The position numbers were made by a program, and so were the translations under genes. From the NCBI GenBank assembly GCA_937907715.1, contig CALERM010000103.1:1-38666 (forward strand): a DNA stretch of 38,666 nt, given 5' to 3'. Shown here one piece after another: positions 1-6,731 of this stretch (position 1 is its first letter; each line of letters starts with the position of its first letter). The notes under the pieces are model-generated. The model was not told the DNA's origin and did not search any database. It saw only the letters and a program-made list of their open reading frames with translations. The DNA comes from an uncultured Clostridia bacterium. GTDB taxonomy: Bacteria; Bacillota; Clostridia; Oscillospirales; Oscillospiraceae.

Positions 1-436
1 CCGCCATAAAATGCTCCGGATGAGCAGAAAGTCCGACGCGCTCATCCATCTGCATTTCCTTGAGCACGCCCAAATAATCCTGCATTGTCATGCCCTCCAC
101 CTGCATGATGCATTCGGAAACCTTCATCGGCTTATCCAGTGCGAAACCCAGCTGTTTCCACATAATATCGGCTTTTTCCAATGATTTTCCGTATTTTTCG
201 ACGATTTCCTTGCCGGAATAGCGGCTTCGCGTGTCAATCGAAATGCGCCATGCGTCCTGCATGGAAAGATAATCAATCGCATCATCATCCAGTTCGGTTT
301 CGCCGTCTAAAATGGCAATGCCATGCCGTTTCATCTGATGCAAAATATGCAAATTTCGCTCATACTCCAAACGCTCCAGCTGTGCGCCGCTCCAAGTCTG
401 ACCATTTAATGTAAATACACAGGTAATGTCTGCCAT
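1..436 (-). CDS. Unrecognised protein, N-terminal 145 residues (gene runs off the window)
   Basis: An open frame on the minus strand reads without a stop from position 436 to the left edge, so the C-terminus is missing. The protein starts MADITCVFTLNGQTWSG and is soluble, acidic and without a signal peptide. Three ATG codons stand in tandem (442, 439, 436). The AAAAGGAG element at 445-451 is too close to the first, so 436 or 439 is the likely start. I do not recognise the family. The gene is transcribed away from the TetR-type regulator at 525, and an inverted repeat lies between them. By the usual logic of divergent TetR pairs it may be that regulator's target, which is inference only. Confidence 0.7.
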   Translation of the reverse strand, partial: MADITCVFTLNGQTWSGAQLERLEYERNLHILHQMKRHGIAILDGETELDDDAIDYLSMQDAWRISIDTRSRYSGKEIVEKYGKSLEKADIMWKQLGFALDKPMKVSECIMQVEGMTMQDYLGVLKEMQMDERVGLSAHPEHFMA

Positions 437-467
437 CATCATGCTCCTTTTCTTTTCCGACATCATG

Positions 468-486
468 TTGTATGATTAGAATACAA
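468..486. promoter_or_regulatory. Candidate operator of the TetR-type regulator
   Basis: A 6-7-6 dyad, TTGTAT followed by seven bases and ATACAA, lies between the divergent starts at 436 and 525. Its size and place fit a TetR-family operator controlling both genes. It is short enough to occur by chance. Confidence 0.4.
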
Positions 487-524
487 GAATTCCAAAGAGA
501 TTACCACAACACAGGAGGCTGCAA

Positions 525-1061
525 ATGTCGGAATTACAAAAAAAGTCCTCTGCCCGCAGCGCACAAACCAAGCGAGCACTCAAAGAGGCGTTCTGTCGAT
601 TGTATCTGAAGCAACCCATCAACAAGATTGCCATCACGGAATTATGCCGCATCGCCGGATACAATCGAAGTACATTTTATCAGTATTATCTGGATTTAGA
701 TGATATTTTACTGGAAATTGAGACGGAAACGCTGACGTACATCGCCACCCATCGCAAAACCGTGCACACATCCGATTCCAATTTTATTTCCGAGCTAATG
801 GAGCTGTACGAACAGCAAAAGGTCTATATGGATGCCATGCTCGGCCCGCACAGCACGCCGCGGTTTCTCGACAATCTATTGCAGTTCGCCGTGCAGGGCA
901 ATTCGGATTTTGATTTGCGCCCGGATGATCCGTACTTTCCCTATCTGGTGGAATTTCGCTATCAGGGCGCCCTGTCTATCTTCCGGCTGTGGCTGCGCAG
1001 AAAGCGTGACCTGCCGTTTGCCGACCTGCTCGCCTTTATCCAGAAACGGTATCAGATATAA
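525..1061 (+). CDS. TetR/AcrR family transcriptional regulator
   Basis: This 178-residue protein has a TetR-type N-terminal DNA-binding domain at about residues 10-60. The helix-turn-helix is followed by the typical IAGYNRSTFYQYYLDLDDIL segment, where STFY and the following helix match the family signature. The rest is the helical ligand-binding and dimerisation part, which varies between members, so no effector can be named. The length is usual for the family. The start is set by ACAGGAGG about seven bases upstream. The gene is divergent from the unknown gene at 436 and ends at a strong two-way terminator (1099-1132). It probably represses itself and its divergent neighbour through the dyad at 468-486. 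Confidence 0.88.
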   Translation: MSELQKKSSARSAQTKRALKEAFCRLYLKQPINKIAITELCRIAGYNRSTFYQYYLDLDDILLEIETETLTYIATHRKTVHTSDSNFISELMELYEQQKVYMDAMLGPHSTPRFLDNLLQFAVQGNSDFDLRPDDPYFPYLVEFRYQGALSIFRLWLRRKRDLPFADLLAFIQKRYQI

Positions 1062-1098
1062 AACCATCTATTTTTGAAATCATGAGCAAGCACACAAA

Positions 1099-1132
1099 CA
1101 AAACCTCAGAGGTTGCAGCCTCTGAGGTTTTG
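1099..1132. terminator. Bidirectional terminator between tetR-like gene and parB
   Basis: A perfect 14-bp stem (CAAAACCTCAGAGG at 1099-1112, complement at 1119-1132) with a six-base loop carries A/T runs on both sides. It serves the convergent genes ending at 1061 and 1190. Confidence 0.9.
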
Positions 1133-1189
1133 TCTTGCATACATGCGCGTTTTTTCTCTTGTATCAGCAGGAACTTTCGCAATGATAGC

Positions 1190-2212
1190 TCACAGCTCCC
1201 CATACTTTTCCTTATACCGCTTCAGTTCCTCCATCGCCTTGACGAGATATTCTGAAGCGGCCTTCTGGTCTCCCCACAGCTGTTCCGGAATGACTTTCTG
1301 CAATGCCTTTTTGGTCGGCGCTTTGAACACGGTCTTTGGCTTCGTATCTGCAAACAGAAACGCGACGTCCTCTCGCGTCAAAACGTTGCTCTCCGGATCT
1401 TCCGCCGCCGCGACGCGCGTGTCATAGGTCTCTTTGAGGGCGCGCAGGGCGGCCGTGGTCAGCTTTTTCTTGCAATAGCTGGACAGCTCTTCCGGCTCGC
1501 TCGCCTGTCGGAGCAGTTCTATCAACCCGCGCTGGGTCGCCTTGTTCATGCGCGTCAGCGTCTGCGATGCCGCGGACACAGGGATACTTCCGCTGTCTGC
1601 CAGCGCGATAATTTCAGGAATGGCAATCGCCGGGATAAACTGTCGGGCACACTTGATAAAGGACGGCGAGGTCTGGTTCTGTTCTGCCAGCTGTGTGAGT
1701 GTGTCCTTTCCTTCCTTTGCCGTCTTTCCCTGATGCTTCTCCGCTTGGAACTGCATCTCAAACGCCATGCCCAATTCCGAGATCAATAATTGGTCTCTGC
1801 GGTGTACATTGGTCAAAACATAGGTCAAATCGCCCAGTGCAAAGGTGTTGGCCTTTACAGCCTGTAAATCCAAAATTGTGGCATTTAACGTGCTGCGCTC
1901 GGGATGTTTTTGCTGTACCAACCGTGCTGCGCGCGTGCGCTGCTTGCCGGACAACACCTCATACATGCCCGGCTGCTGTTCGGACGGGAACACAATGATG
2001 TTCTCTACCTGTCCGTCCCGCTCCAGGCTGTTCGCCAGCTGCTCCAGCTTGTCCTGCGAGTAATCACGGAAAATCGGATTGCCGTTCACATTCTCTCGAT
2101 GATACGGAATCAGCTTGTCCAGCGGAATCGAGTGGGTCGAACGGTTGCGCTGATCCTGAATGCGCTGGGCTGTGCCGCCTGTCGGAATAATCGGTTTGCC
2201 GCCTCGTGCCAT
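1190..2212 (-). CDS. parB: ParB/RepB/Spo0J family partition protein
   Basis: This 340-residue ParB-type protein loads on centromere sites and works with ParA to segregate a replicon. The N-terminal ParB/sulfiredoxin-like domain (about residues 25-120) shows SIPLDKLIPYHREN, then LANSLERDGQVENIIV and VLSGKQRTRAARLV, where the family usually has GERRxxAA. A central helix-turn-helix region (about 160-220) with TQLAEQNQTSPSFIK follows. The C-terminus is a charged helical segment. It is the last gene of a minus-strand operon: its ATG lies one base after the parA stop. A typical Spo0J parS (TGTTTCACGTGAAACA) was not noticed nearby, so it probably uses another site. Candidates are the repeats at 3268-3314 or the palindromes at 4991-5522. 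Confidence 0.92.
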   Translation of the reverse strand: MARGGKPIIPTGGTAQRIQDQRNRSTHSIPLDKLIPYHRENVNGNPIFRDYSQDKLEQLANSLERDGQVENIIVFPSEQQPGMYEVLSGKQRTRAARLVQQKHPERSTLNATILDLQAVKANTFALGDLTYVLTNVHRRDQLLISELGMAFEMQFQAEKHQGKTAKEGKDTLTQLAEQNQTSPSFIKCARQFIPAIAIPEIIALADSGSIPVSAASQTLTRMNKATQRGLIELLRQASEPEELSSYCKKKLTTAALRALKETYDTRVAAAEDPESNVLTREDVAFLFADTKPKTVFKAPTKKALQKVIPEQLWGDQKAASEYLVKAMEELKRYKEKYGEL

Positions 2213-2213
2213 G

Positions 2214-2987
2214 TCACTTCACCGCCTTTACAAGCGCATCGACAAAGGCCTCATAATCCTTGAGCGCATTGTTCTTGCGATGCATCTGGAATACATTGGT
2301 GTGCATGGCTTCCGATTCACCAAACAATCCTTCTGCCAAGCGAATCCATTCCGGGAACACCTGACAGCCCATCTGCTGGGCGATGGTCTCCAATTCTCCG
2401 GCAATCGCCTTGCAGGCGCGCACGCGCTTGCTGGACATGGTAATCAAGAAGCCCAAGATGCGCAGATCCGGATTGGTGTTCTGCACATAGTACACCGTGT
2501 CAAAAAACGTCGGGATGCCGCGGATGCTCTGCGCGGTCGCCTTGGTCGGAATGACGATATAATCCGTCGCTTCCAAAGCTGCCGTTTGCAGCCAGCCGAG
2601 ATTTGGCGGCGTGTCAATCAAAATAAAGTCGTACTGTGCGCGCACCTCATCCACAATCTCCTTGATGGCAGACGTGCCGACGCCCAGCCGATCCATATCA
2701 TAGAGCAAAAAGGAAGCGGTAATCAAATCGCCGGACGTGGTATGTACGATGCTGTCCGGCACACTGAGATTCTCATCCATGATGAGATGATACAGCGAAG
2801 CCTCTCTTCCCTCTTCCTGCTGTTCAAAGTCAGGAACCATATACGAAGACGCAGTGGCCTGCGGGTCGGTATCAATCACCAGCACCGAATAGCCGCGGCT
2901 CAGCAGGCATCCGGCCGTTGCGACAACCGACGTCGATTTGCCCACGCCGCCCTTCTGATTGGAAAACGCAATGACAGAACAGCTCAT
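2214..2987 (-). CDS. parA: ParA family partition ATPase
   Basis: This 257-residue member of the ParA/MinD/Soj group binds ATP and DNA non-specifically to move ParB-bound replicons. The deviant Walker A motif KGGVGKST is at residues 12-19. VLVIDTDPQATASSY is the A' region, and FILIDTPPNLG is Walker B. There is no N-terminal helix-turn-helix extension, so this is a short ParA (type Ib or chromosomal style). Its start overlaps the end of the ribbon-helix-helix gene by four bases (ATGA type), which implies translational coupling in the order RHH, parA, parB. In type Ib systems the small RHH protein is often the regulator or the centromere-binding protein. Here both an RHH protein and a large ParB are present. 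Confidence 0.95.
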   Translation of the reverse strand: MSCSVIAFSNQKGGVGKSTSVVATAGCLLSRGYSVLVIDTDPQATASSYMVPDFEQQEEGREASLYHLIMDENLSVPDSIVHTTSGDLITASFLLYDMDRLGVGTSAIKEIVDEVRAQYDFILIDTPPNLGWLQTAALEATDYIVIPTKATAQSIRGIPTFFDTVYYVQNTNPDLRILGFLITMSSKRVRACKAIAGELETIAQQMGCQVFPEWIRLAEGLFGESEAMHTNVFQMHRKNNALKDYEAFVDALVKAVK

Positions 2988-3145
2988 CTTCCCACTTCCT
3001 TTTCTTCTATCGCGTCCATGCGCTCTTTCACGATCATACGAATGTAGCTCGCAACAGGTAAGCCCTTTTTCTCGGCTTCCCGTTCGATTTTGCTATATAA
3101 TTCAACCGGCCAGCGGACGGTCGTCAGCTTTGTATTGCCTGCCAT
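2984..3145 (-). CDS. Small ribbon-helix-helix (CopG/Arc-like) DNA-binding protein
   Basis: A 53-residue protein, MAGNTKLTTVRWPVELY..., has the ribbon-helix-helix plan. A short beta strand (KLTTVRWP) is followed by helix one (VELYSKIEREAEKKG), a turn, and helix two (PVASYIRMIVKERMDAI). The start at 3145 is chosen because AAAGAGGTGAT lies just before it; a longer reading from 3166 has no ribosome binding site. It is the first gene of the partition operon and overlaps parA. It most likely represses the operon, binding repeats in the divergent control region (3268-3314), and may also contribute to centromere binding. Confidence 0.85.
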   Translation of the reverse strand: MAGNTKLTTVRWPVELYSKIEREAEKKGLPVASYIRMIVKERMDAIEEKEVGR

Positions 3146-3168
3146 AAAAATCACCTCTTTATGCATCT

Positions 3169-3198
3169 ATTATATGCTGTTTGTCATCTATCCGTCAA
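3169..3198 (-). promoter_or_regulatory. Promoter of the RHH-parA-parB operon
   Basis: On the minus strand a TTGACG -35 (3193-3198) and a perfect TATAAT -10 (3169-3174) are separated by 18 bp. Transcription would start about 17 bases before the gene at 3145, leaving a very short leader. Confidence 0.7.
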
Positions 3199-3267
3199 GC
3201 AATACATGCAAAAAGATTTCAATGAAATTCAAAAGCATTCGTCACAGGGTGACATTCGTCGTGTCTA

Positions 3268-3314
3268 TTTCCGTAATTTCGAAAATGGATATTACGGAAA
3301 TCGAAATTACGAAA
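3268..3314. repeat. Cluster of inverted repeats between the partition and replication operons
   Basis: Three related arms occur within 47 bp: TTTCCGTAATTTCGA (3268-3282), ATTACGGAAA (3291-3300, inverted) and TCGAAATTACGAAA (3301-3314, inverted). They lie between the divergent par and rep promoters. This is the classic place for an RHH operator or a plasmid centromere. Which protein binds cannot be told from sequence. Confidence 0.6.
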
Positions 3315-3405
3315 CCAGATACATATATAATATGATTTAGATATAAGACTCAGAGATATAATATTATTACTTACAAGAGATAGAGCATAGCTAGCTAAAA
3401 AAATC

Positions 3406-3434
3406 TTGACAAGTTATCAGACATCCGCTATAAT
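3406..3434 (+). promoter_or_regulatory. Consensus promoter of the replication initiator gene
   Basis: A perfect TTGACA (3406-3411), 17-bp spacer and perfect TATAAT (3429-3434) form a full sigma-A consensus promoter. The start near 3441 gives a leader of about 225 nt before the gene at 3668. Such a strong promoter in front of rep implies control after initiation. Confidence 0.88.
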
Positions 3435-3538
3435 GACAATACATAGTTATATTTGAATATTCTTTTTTTTCTTTTCTTGTTTTCTTATTTTCTTATTTTT
3501 TATCTTCTGCGCAATCAGTGCGTCTGCAAAAGCATACA

Positions 3539-3562
3539 GGACATATCGTATACATCATGTCC
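3539..3562. repeat. 24-bp dyad in the rep leader
   Basis: GGACAT, three bases, GTATAC, three bases, ATGTCC form a symmetric site in the rep 5' leader. It could be a protein operator or a stem in the leader RNA. GTATAC recurs in the loop of the terminator behind rep (4714-4719). Confidence 0.45.
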
Positions 3563-3607
3563 CCCTGATAGAAATGTATCCTTTTTGTATTGTAAGATTG
3601 TATGGAA

Positions 3608-3637
3608 GTGTTGTTGAAGAGTAACAGCACTTTTTTT
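3608..3637 (+). terminator. Leader terminator (attenuator candidate) upstream of rep
   Basis: GTGTTGTT (3608-3615) pairs with AACAGCAC (3623-3630, one G-U pair) around a seven-base loop and is followed at once by seven T residues. It lies about 30 bases before the rep start and about 165 nt downstream of the consensus promoter, so rep transcription may end here unless the hairpin is prevented. Many Gram-positive plasmids control Rep by countertranscript-driven attenuation at such a position. A clear antisense promoter was not found. Confidence 0.6.
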
Positions 3638-3667
3638 GTGCAGAGATTACGATACGGAGGTGCCATC

Positions 3668-4642
3668 ATGGGTGTAGCAGTCAATTTAACTATCAATCGA
3701 ACAGAATATCAAACCGGTTTTACCAAGGTTCCGAACAGCCTGATTCATTCGCAAAAGATTTCTATGAAGGCGAAAATGCTGATGACCTACTTGATTGGTC
3801 AGCGCGACAGCTCGTTTACGCCTGTTTCGGAAAATGACCGGTGGACGATGACATTAAAAGGCCTGTCTCATGTGTTCAAAGAATCTATCGGCTGCATCAA
3901 GCGCTGCATGGATGAGCTCATGCGAGAGGGCTTTGTTGTACGTGTAGACGTGTTAAGCAAGCGAAATTTGCGCATTCGCAGCGAATATGTGGTCTTTGAG
4001 GAGCCAATTGCGAATACTGACGGCAAACCGCGCCGCATTCGGGAAGAAGAATTAAATAAGGGCGTAACCCTGCTGTCTGTCGCCAATCCGAACGGCGAGT
4101 TGTCTGCTGCACAGAGCAAAGAGCTGGAAAAAGACGCTTGCAGAGAAGTTGTCAAGGATATGATTGAAGAGGATACACTCAGTGAAGATTTCTCTCCGGA
4201 AGAGGCAGAAGAAGTGACAGATGCCATCTGTGATGCGATCTGCGACGACAAGACGATTTATATTGACGGAGCTTCCGTCACGCCGGAAGCGTGCAAGGAA
4301 GCCCTGTTTAGGCTGTCCCGTTGGGATGTCGAAAAGATTTTGGATACGGTACGACTGCGAAAAGACATCCGAAATCGCAAGCATTATGTTCTCGCCATGC
4401 TGTATCGAGCTGGCGTACATAAAAATTTCCCGACCGGAGAACGGTATACAGCCATGGATGAGATGCAGCTGCTGCTCGCTGCCGTGCGCCGTGGAGAACT
4501 GATAGACTGGTGGAACGATACCTTTGAACAACTGACGTCGCTGACCAAGTATTTGGCGCAGGCGTATATTTATCATGCGTATATGCATGACGAAACGTTG
4601 CTGCGCAGCATAGGACAACAGCTGAAAGGATTCGATTTCTGA
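3668..4642 (+). CDS. Replication initiator protein (RepA-like, DUF6017-type C-terminus)
   Basis: This 324-residue protein starts at the ATG behind ACGGAGGTGCC (3655-3664); an in-frame ATG at 3602 has no ribosome binding site. The N-terminal 110 residues form a winged-helix type domain (KVPNSLIHSQKISMKAKMLM, then TLKGLSHVFKESIGCIKRC and LMREGFVVRVDVL). This is like the HTH_36/RepA N-terminal domains of initiators that bind iterons. A middle region at about 175-245 (AEEVTDAICDAICD ... DVEKILDTVRLRKDIRNRKHYVLAMLY) resembles the conserved C-terminal module of Clostridia Rep proteins (DUF6017). It is divergent from the partition operon and lies directly upstream of an AT-rich stretch and the palindromic array. 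This is the standard layout of a plasmid-type origin. The family call is from remembered patterns, not a search. Confidence 0.82.
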   Translation: MGVAVNLTINRTEYQTGFTKVPNSLIHSQKISMKAKMLMTYLIGQRDSSFTPVSENDRWTMTLKGLSHVFKESIGCIKRCMDELMREGFVVRVDVLSKRNLRIRSEYVVFEEPIANTDGKPRRIREEELNKGVTLLSVANPNGELSAAQSKELEKDACREVVKDMIEEDTLSEDFSPEEAEEVTDAICDAICDDKTIYIDGASVTPEACKEALFRLSRWDVEKILDTVRLRKDIRNRKHYVLAMLYRAGVHKNFPTGERYTAMDEMQLLLAAVRRGELIDWWNDTFEQLTSLTKYLAQAYIYHAYMHDETLLRSIGQQLKGFDF

Positions 4643-4698
4643 GGGGGATACTATACCCATTTGGCTGTGTAACATAAAATGATTTTGCTGAATATAAC

Positions 4699-4745
4699 AA
4701 GAACCCACACGAGGTATACTAGGTATACTTCTCGTGTGGGTTCTT
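4699..4745 (+). terminator. Terminator of the rep gene
   Basis: A perfect 15-bp stem (4699-4713 with 4731-4745) closes a 17-base loop that contains two GTATAC-like boxes. A T-rich tract follows. It is long for a simple terminator. Confidence 0.8.
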
Positions 4746-4753
4746 GCGCTTTT

Positions 4754-4778
4754 ACTTCCGTTAATCATTAACGGAAGT
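4754..4778. repeat. Isolated perfect copy of the 25-bp palindrome
   Basis: Arms ACTTCCGTTAA and TTAACGGAAGT flank TCA. The inverted repeat is perfect, whereas the array copies have one mismatch between arms. It lies 213 bp before the array. Confidence 0.85.
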
Positions 4779-4805
4779 GTATCGACAAGTTTCGAGACAA
4801 AGCAA

Positions 4806-4852
4806 AACACGCTATACAAGACACAATCGTCAAAAGTCTTGCACAGCGTGTT
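4806..4852 (+). other. Hairpin before the AT-rich region
   Basis: AACACGCT plus CAAGAC (4806-4822) pairs with GTCTTG plus AGCGTGTT (4836-4852), with a three-base internal loop and a 13-base loop. A T-rich tract follows. It may be a second terminator insulating the origin from rep transcription, or a structured element of the origin. Confidence 0.55.
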
Positions 4853-4867
4853 CCGCGTTTCTTATTT

Positions 4868-4950
4868 CTTTTTATCTTCTTCGAGTATTATACAATGGAT
4901 TTCTGAAAAAAGCAAGCATTTTTTTTAATTAAATAAAAAAAATTTTCGAC
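4868..4950. other. AT-rich stretch, candidate DNA-unwinding element
   Basis: The stretch is strongly AT-rich, most so at 4918-4945, where T and A runs dominate. It lies between rep and the palindrome array. In iteron plasmids an AT-rich unwinding region beside the initiator-binding repeats is the rule. The assignment rests on position and composition. Confidence 0.5.
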
Positions 4951-4990
4951 AGCACGCGACACAATAAAAGGCTGCTGTTTTTTCTGCCCT

Positions 4991-5522
4991 GCTTTCGTTA
5001 ATCGTTAACGGAAGTGAGAGTTCGCGCGTCTGCCCTGCCGGTACGGACTTTCGTTAATTGTTAACGGAAGTGAGGGTTCGCGTGTCTGCCCTACCGGTGC
5101 GGACTTTCGTTAATTGTTAACGGAAGTGGAAGTTCCCGCGTCTTCCCTTTCGGTGCGGACTTTCGTTAATTGTTAACGGAAGTGGAAGTTCCCGCGTCTT
5201 CCCTTTCGGTACGGACTTTCGTTAATTGTTAACGGAAGTGGAGAGTTAACGCGTCTGCCCTACCGGTGCGGACTTTCGTTAATTGTTAACGGAAGTGGAG
5301 AGTTCGCGCGTCTTCACTACCGGCACGGACTTTCGTTAATTGTTAACGGAAGTGGAGATTCGCGCTTCTGCCCTACCGGTGCGGACTTTCGTTAATTGTT
5401 AACGGAAGTGGAAGTTTCCGCATTTGCCCTACCGGTACGGACTTTCGTTAATTGTTAACGGAAGTGGAGAGTTAACGCGTCTGCCCTACCAGTGCGGACT
5501 TTCGTTAATCGTTAACGGAAGT
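4991..5522. repeat. Array of ten 25-bp palindromes with a 56-57 bp period (iteron or centromere candidate)
   Basis: Copies start at 4991, 5047, 5103, 5159, 5215, 5272, 5329, 5385, 5441 and 5498. Each is ACTTTCGTTAA, a TTG or TCG centre, then TTAACGGAAGT: an 11-3-11 inverted repeat with one arm mismatch. The first copy has G as its first base. The 31-32 bp spacers are also related, with a recurring GCGTCTGCCCTACCGGTGCGG-like core that varies between copies. The full unit is thus a tandem repeat whose palindrome is under tighter constraint. Together with rep and parAB this points to initiator-binding iterons, an incompatibility/copy-control locus, or a parS cluster. It is not a CRISPR array, because the spacers are similar to each other. 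Confidence 0.92.
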
Positions 5523-5524
5523 TA

Positions 5525-5644
5525 GGCATTGCCGAAATCGCCGCTGCATTGGAACGGGGAGAGGTGGCAGAGCCGCATGAGGACGACGTGTCCGCGATTC
5601 ACATGGCGAGAAAAAATTTCACTGATTTATCAGATATGATATAA
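5525..5644 (+). pseudogene. C-terminal gene remnant without a start
   Basis: A frame open up to TAA at 5642-5644 reads GIAEIAAALERGEVAEPH..., ending ARKNFTDLSDMI. It begins directly after the last palindrome copy and has no start codon or ribosome binding site in place. It looks like the tail of a gene cut off when the array expanded or was inserted. The family is not recognised. Confidence 0.4.
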
Positions 5645-5651
5645 TCAAAGC

Positions 5652-5870
5652 AAGAAGAAGCTGTGCATTCATGAGCAGGATGAAGCGCATTATTTTTCCG
5701 CCGAGCTGTGGGGGACACTAGAGCGCACGCCGAAGGACAGCATCATTGTATTTTATTCCACCGAATATGATGAACACAGCGAGATCACCGATGTCGATTT
5801 CAATTTTGTCGCGCGGGGCGAGTTTGAGAAAACCTATGATGTAGTGGAAAGATCATCAGAGGAATCCCTT
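5652..5870 (+). pseudogene. Internal gene remnant, no start codon
   Basis: An open frame reads KKLCIHEQDEAHYFSAELWG, then RTPKDSIIVFYSTEYDEHSE and further plausible protein. It has no start codon with a ribosome binding site and runs on into a terminator. The amino acid composition is gene-like, so I take it as a decayed accessory gene. The family is not recognised. Confidence 0.35.
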
Positions 5871-5878
5871 ACAGTCAA

Positions 5879-5918
5879 AAAACTCCAGCCGTTCACACGC
5901 AGGAACCGCTGGAGTTTT
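5879..5918 (+). terminator. Terminator before the ydcF-like gene
   Basis: AAAACTCCAGC plus CGTT (5879-5893) pairs with AACCGCTGGAGTTTT (5904-5918) with one mismatch. This is a typical rho-independent shape. It probably ended the now decayed gene upstream. Confidence 0.7.
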
Positions 5919-5947
5919 CCGTTTCGCAAGTTTAGGAGGAAAATGGT

Positions 5948-6607
5948 ATGTATGACGTTCATACAGATGCAAAAGTATTGTGGGAGTATCATCATCTCCA
6001 TCAGCCCTTGAAAAAGGCAGATGCTATTCTTGGTTTTGGCAGTCATGATCTGCATGTTGCCGAACGAGCAGCCGAGTTATATCTTGCCGGATATGGGAAA
6101 TACATTATTTTTACTGGTGGCTTAGGGCGTATTACAAAAAATATTTGGAGGAAGCCAGAAGCGATGGAATTTGCTGAAGTGGCAGTAAAAAGAGGCGTTC
6201 CTCGGGAGAAAATCTTTACCGAATCGGCATCGACAAATACCGGAGAAAATATCCGCCATACGAAGCTTTTGCTAAAGCAAAAACAGCTGTCGTTTTCCGA
6301 CTATCTGGTTGTAGATAAGCCGTTTAAGGAACGGAGAATCTATGCAACGCTCAAGAAACAATGGAGCGACTTGGATTTTCGCGTAACCTCTCCACAGAAT
6401 ACCTATGAGGAATATTACCGGTATTATCAGCAATCGGAGCAACTGCATGTCGAGGATTTTCTCAATATTCTGGTCGGTGATTTGCAGCGTATTAACCTTT
6501 ATGGGCGGAATGGATTTCAGATTCCGCAGGAGATTCCATCTGATGTATGGGCAGCATATCGGAGACTGGTAGACGCTGGATTTGACAAGCAGCTCATACC
6601 GGAGTGA
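5948..6607 (+). CDS. YdcF/DUF218 family protein
   Basis: This 219-residue protein has the DUF218 plan of the ElyC/SanA/YdcF family. KADAILGFGSHDLHVAERAAEL forms the first Rossmann-like strand and helix. YIIFTGGLGRITK is the glycine-rich second motif, and REKIFTESASTNTGENIRHTK is the conserved SxNTxEN signature. No membrane segment is present, so it is the soluble type. YdcF of E. coli binds S-adenosylmethionine; the reaction of this family is not settled. The start follows TTAGGAGG. It stands alone between a terminator and a solitary palindrome followed by T residues, and the palindrome probably also ends its transcript. Its location inside the replicon block suggests it is cargo. Confidence 0.85.
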   Translation: MYDVHTDAKVLWEYHHLHQPLKKADAILGFGSHDLHVAERAAELYLAGYGKYIIFTGGLGRITKNIWRKPEAMEFAEVAVKRGVPREKIFTESASTNTGENIRHTKLLLKQKQLSFSDYLVVDKPFKERRIYATLKKQWSDLDFRVTSPQNTYEEYYRYYQQSEQLHVEDFLNILVGDLQRINLYGRNGFQIPQEIPSDVWAAYRRLVDAGFDKQLIPE

Positions 6608-6630
6608 AGCAATACCGAACATTCTTTTTA

Positions 6631-6655
6631 ACTTCCGTTAATCGTTAACGGAAGT
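6631..6655. repeat. Isolated perfect copy of the 25-bp palindrome before the recombinase gene
   Basis: Arms ACTTCCGTTAA and TTAACGGAAGT flank TCG, followed by TTTTG and eight T residues. It lies 1.1 kb after the array, between the ydcF-like gene and the recombinase. It could act as a terminator, but the exact sequence match to the array points to shared protein binding. Confidence 0.85.
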
Positions 6656-6731
6656 TTTGTTTTTTTCTTTCAAAAAAACTTGAAACTTTCTCTTGTATAA
6701 TAGATGGGTTATCTGAGAGAAAGGGCGTGTG

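Noticed and set aside
4806..4852. tRNA or structured RNA gene
   Set aside because: Only one hairpin is present; no cloverleaf, anticodon arm or conserved TPsiC sequence could be found, and the same holds elsewhere in the window.
4991..5522. CRISPR array (25-bp repeats with 31-32 bp between them)
   Set aside because: The intervening sequences are similar to each other, the repeat is an almost perfect palindrome with rep/par genes beside it, and no cas gene is present.
6680..6701. Promoter TTGAAA ... TATAAT for the recombinase
   Set aside because: The -10 is perfect but only 10 bp separate the boxes; with 17-bp spacing the -35 is AAAAAA. A weak or activated promoter is possible, so it is not listed.
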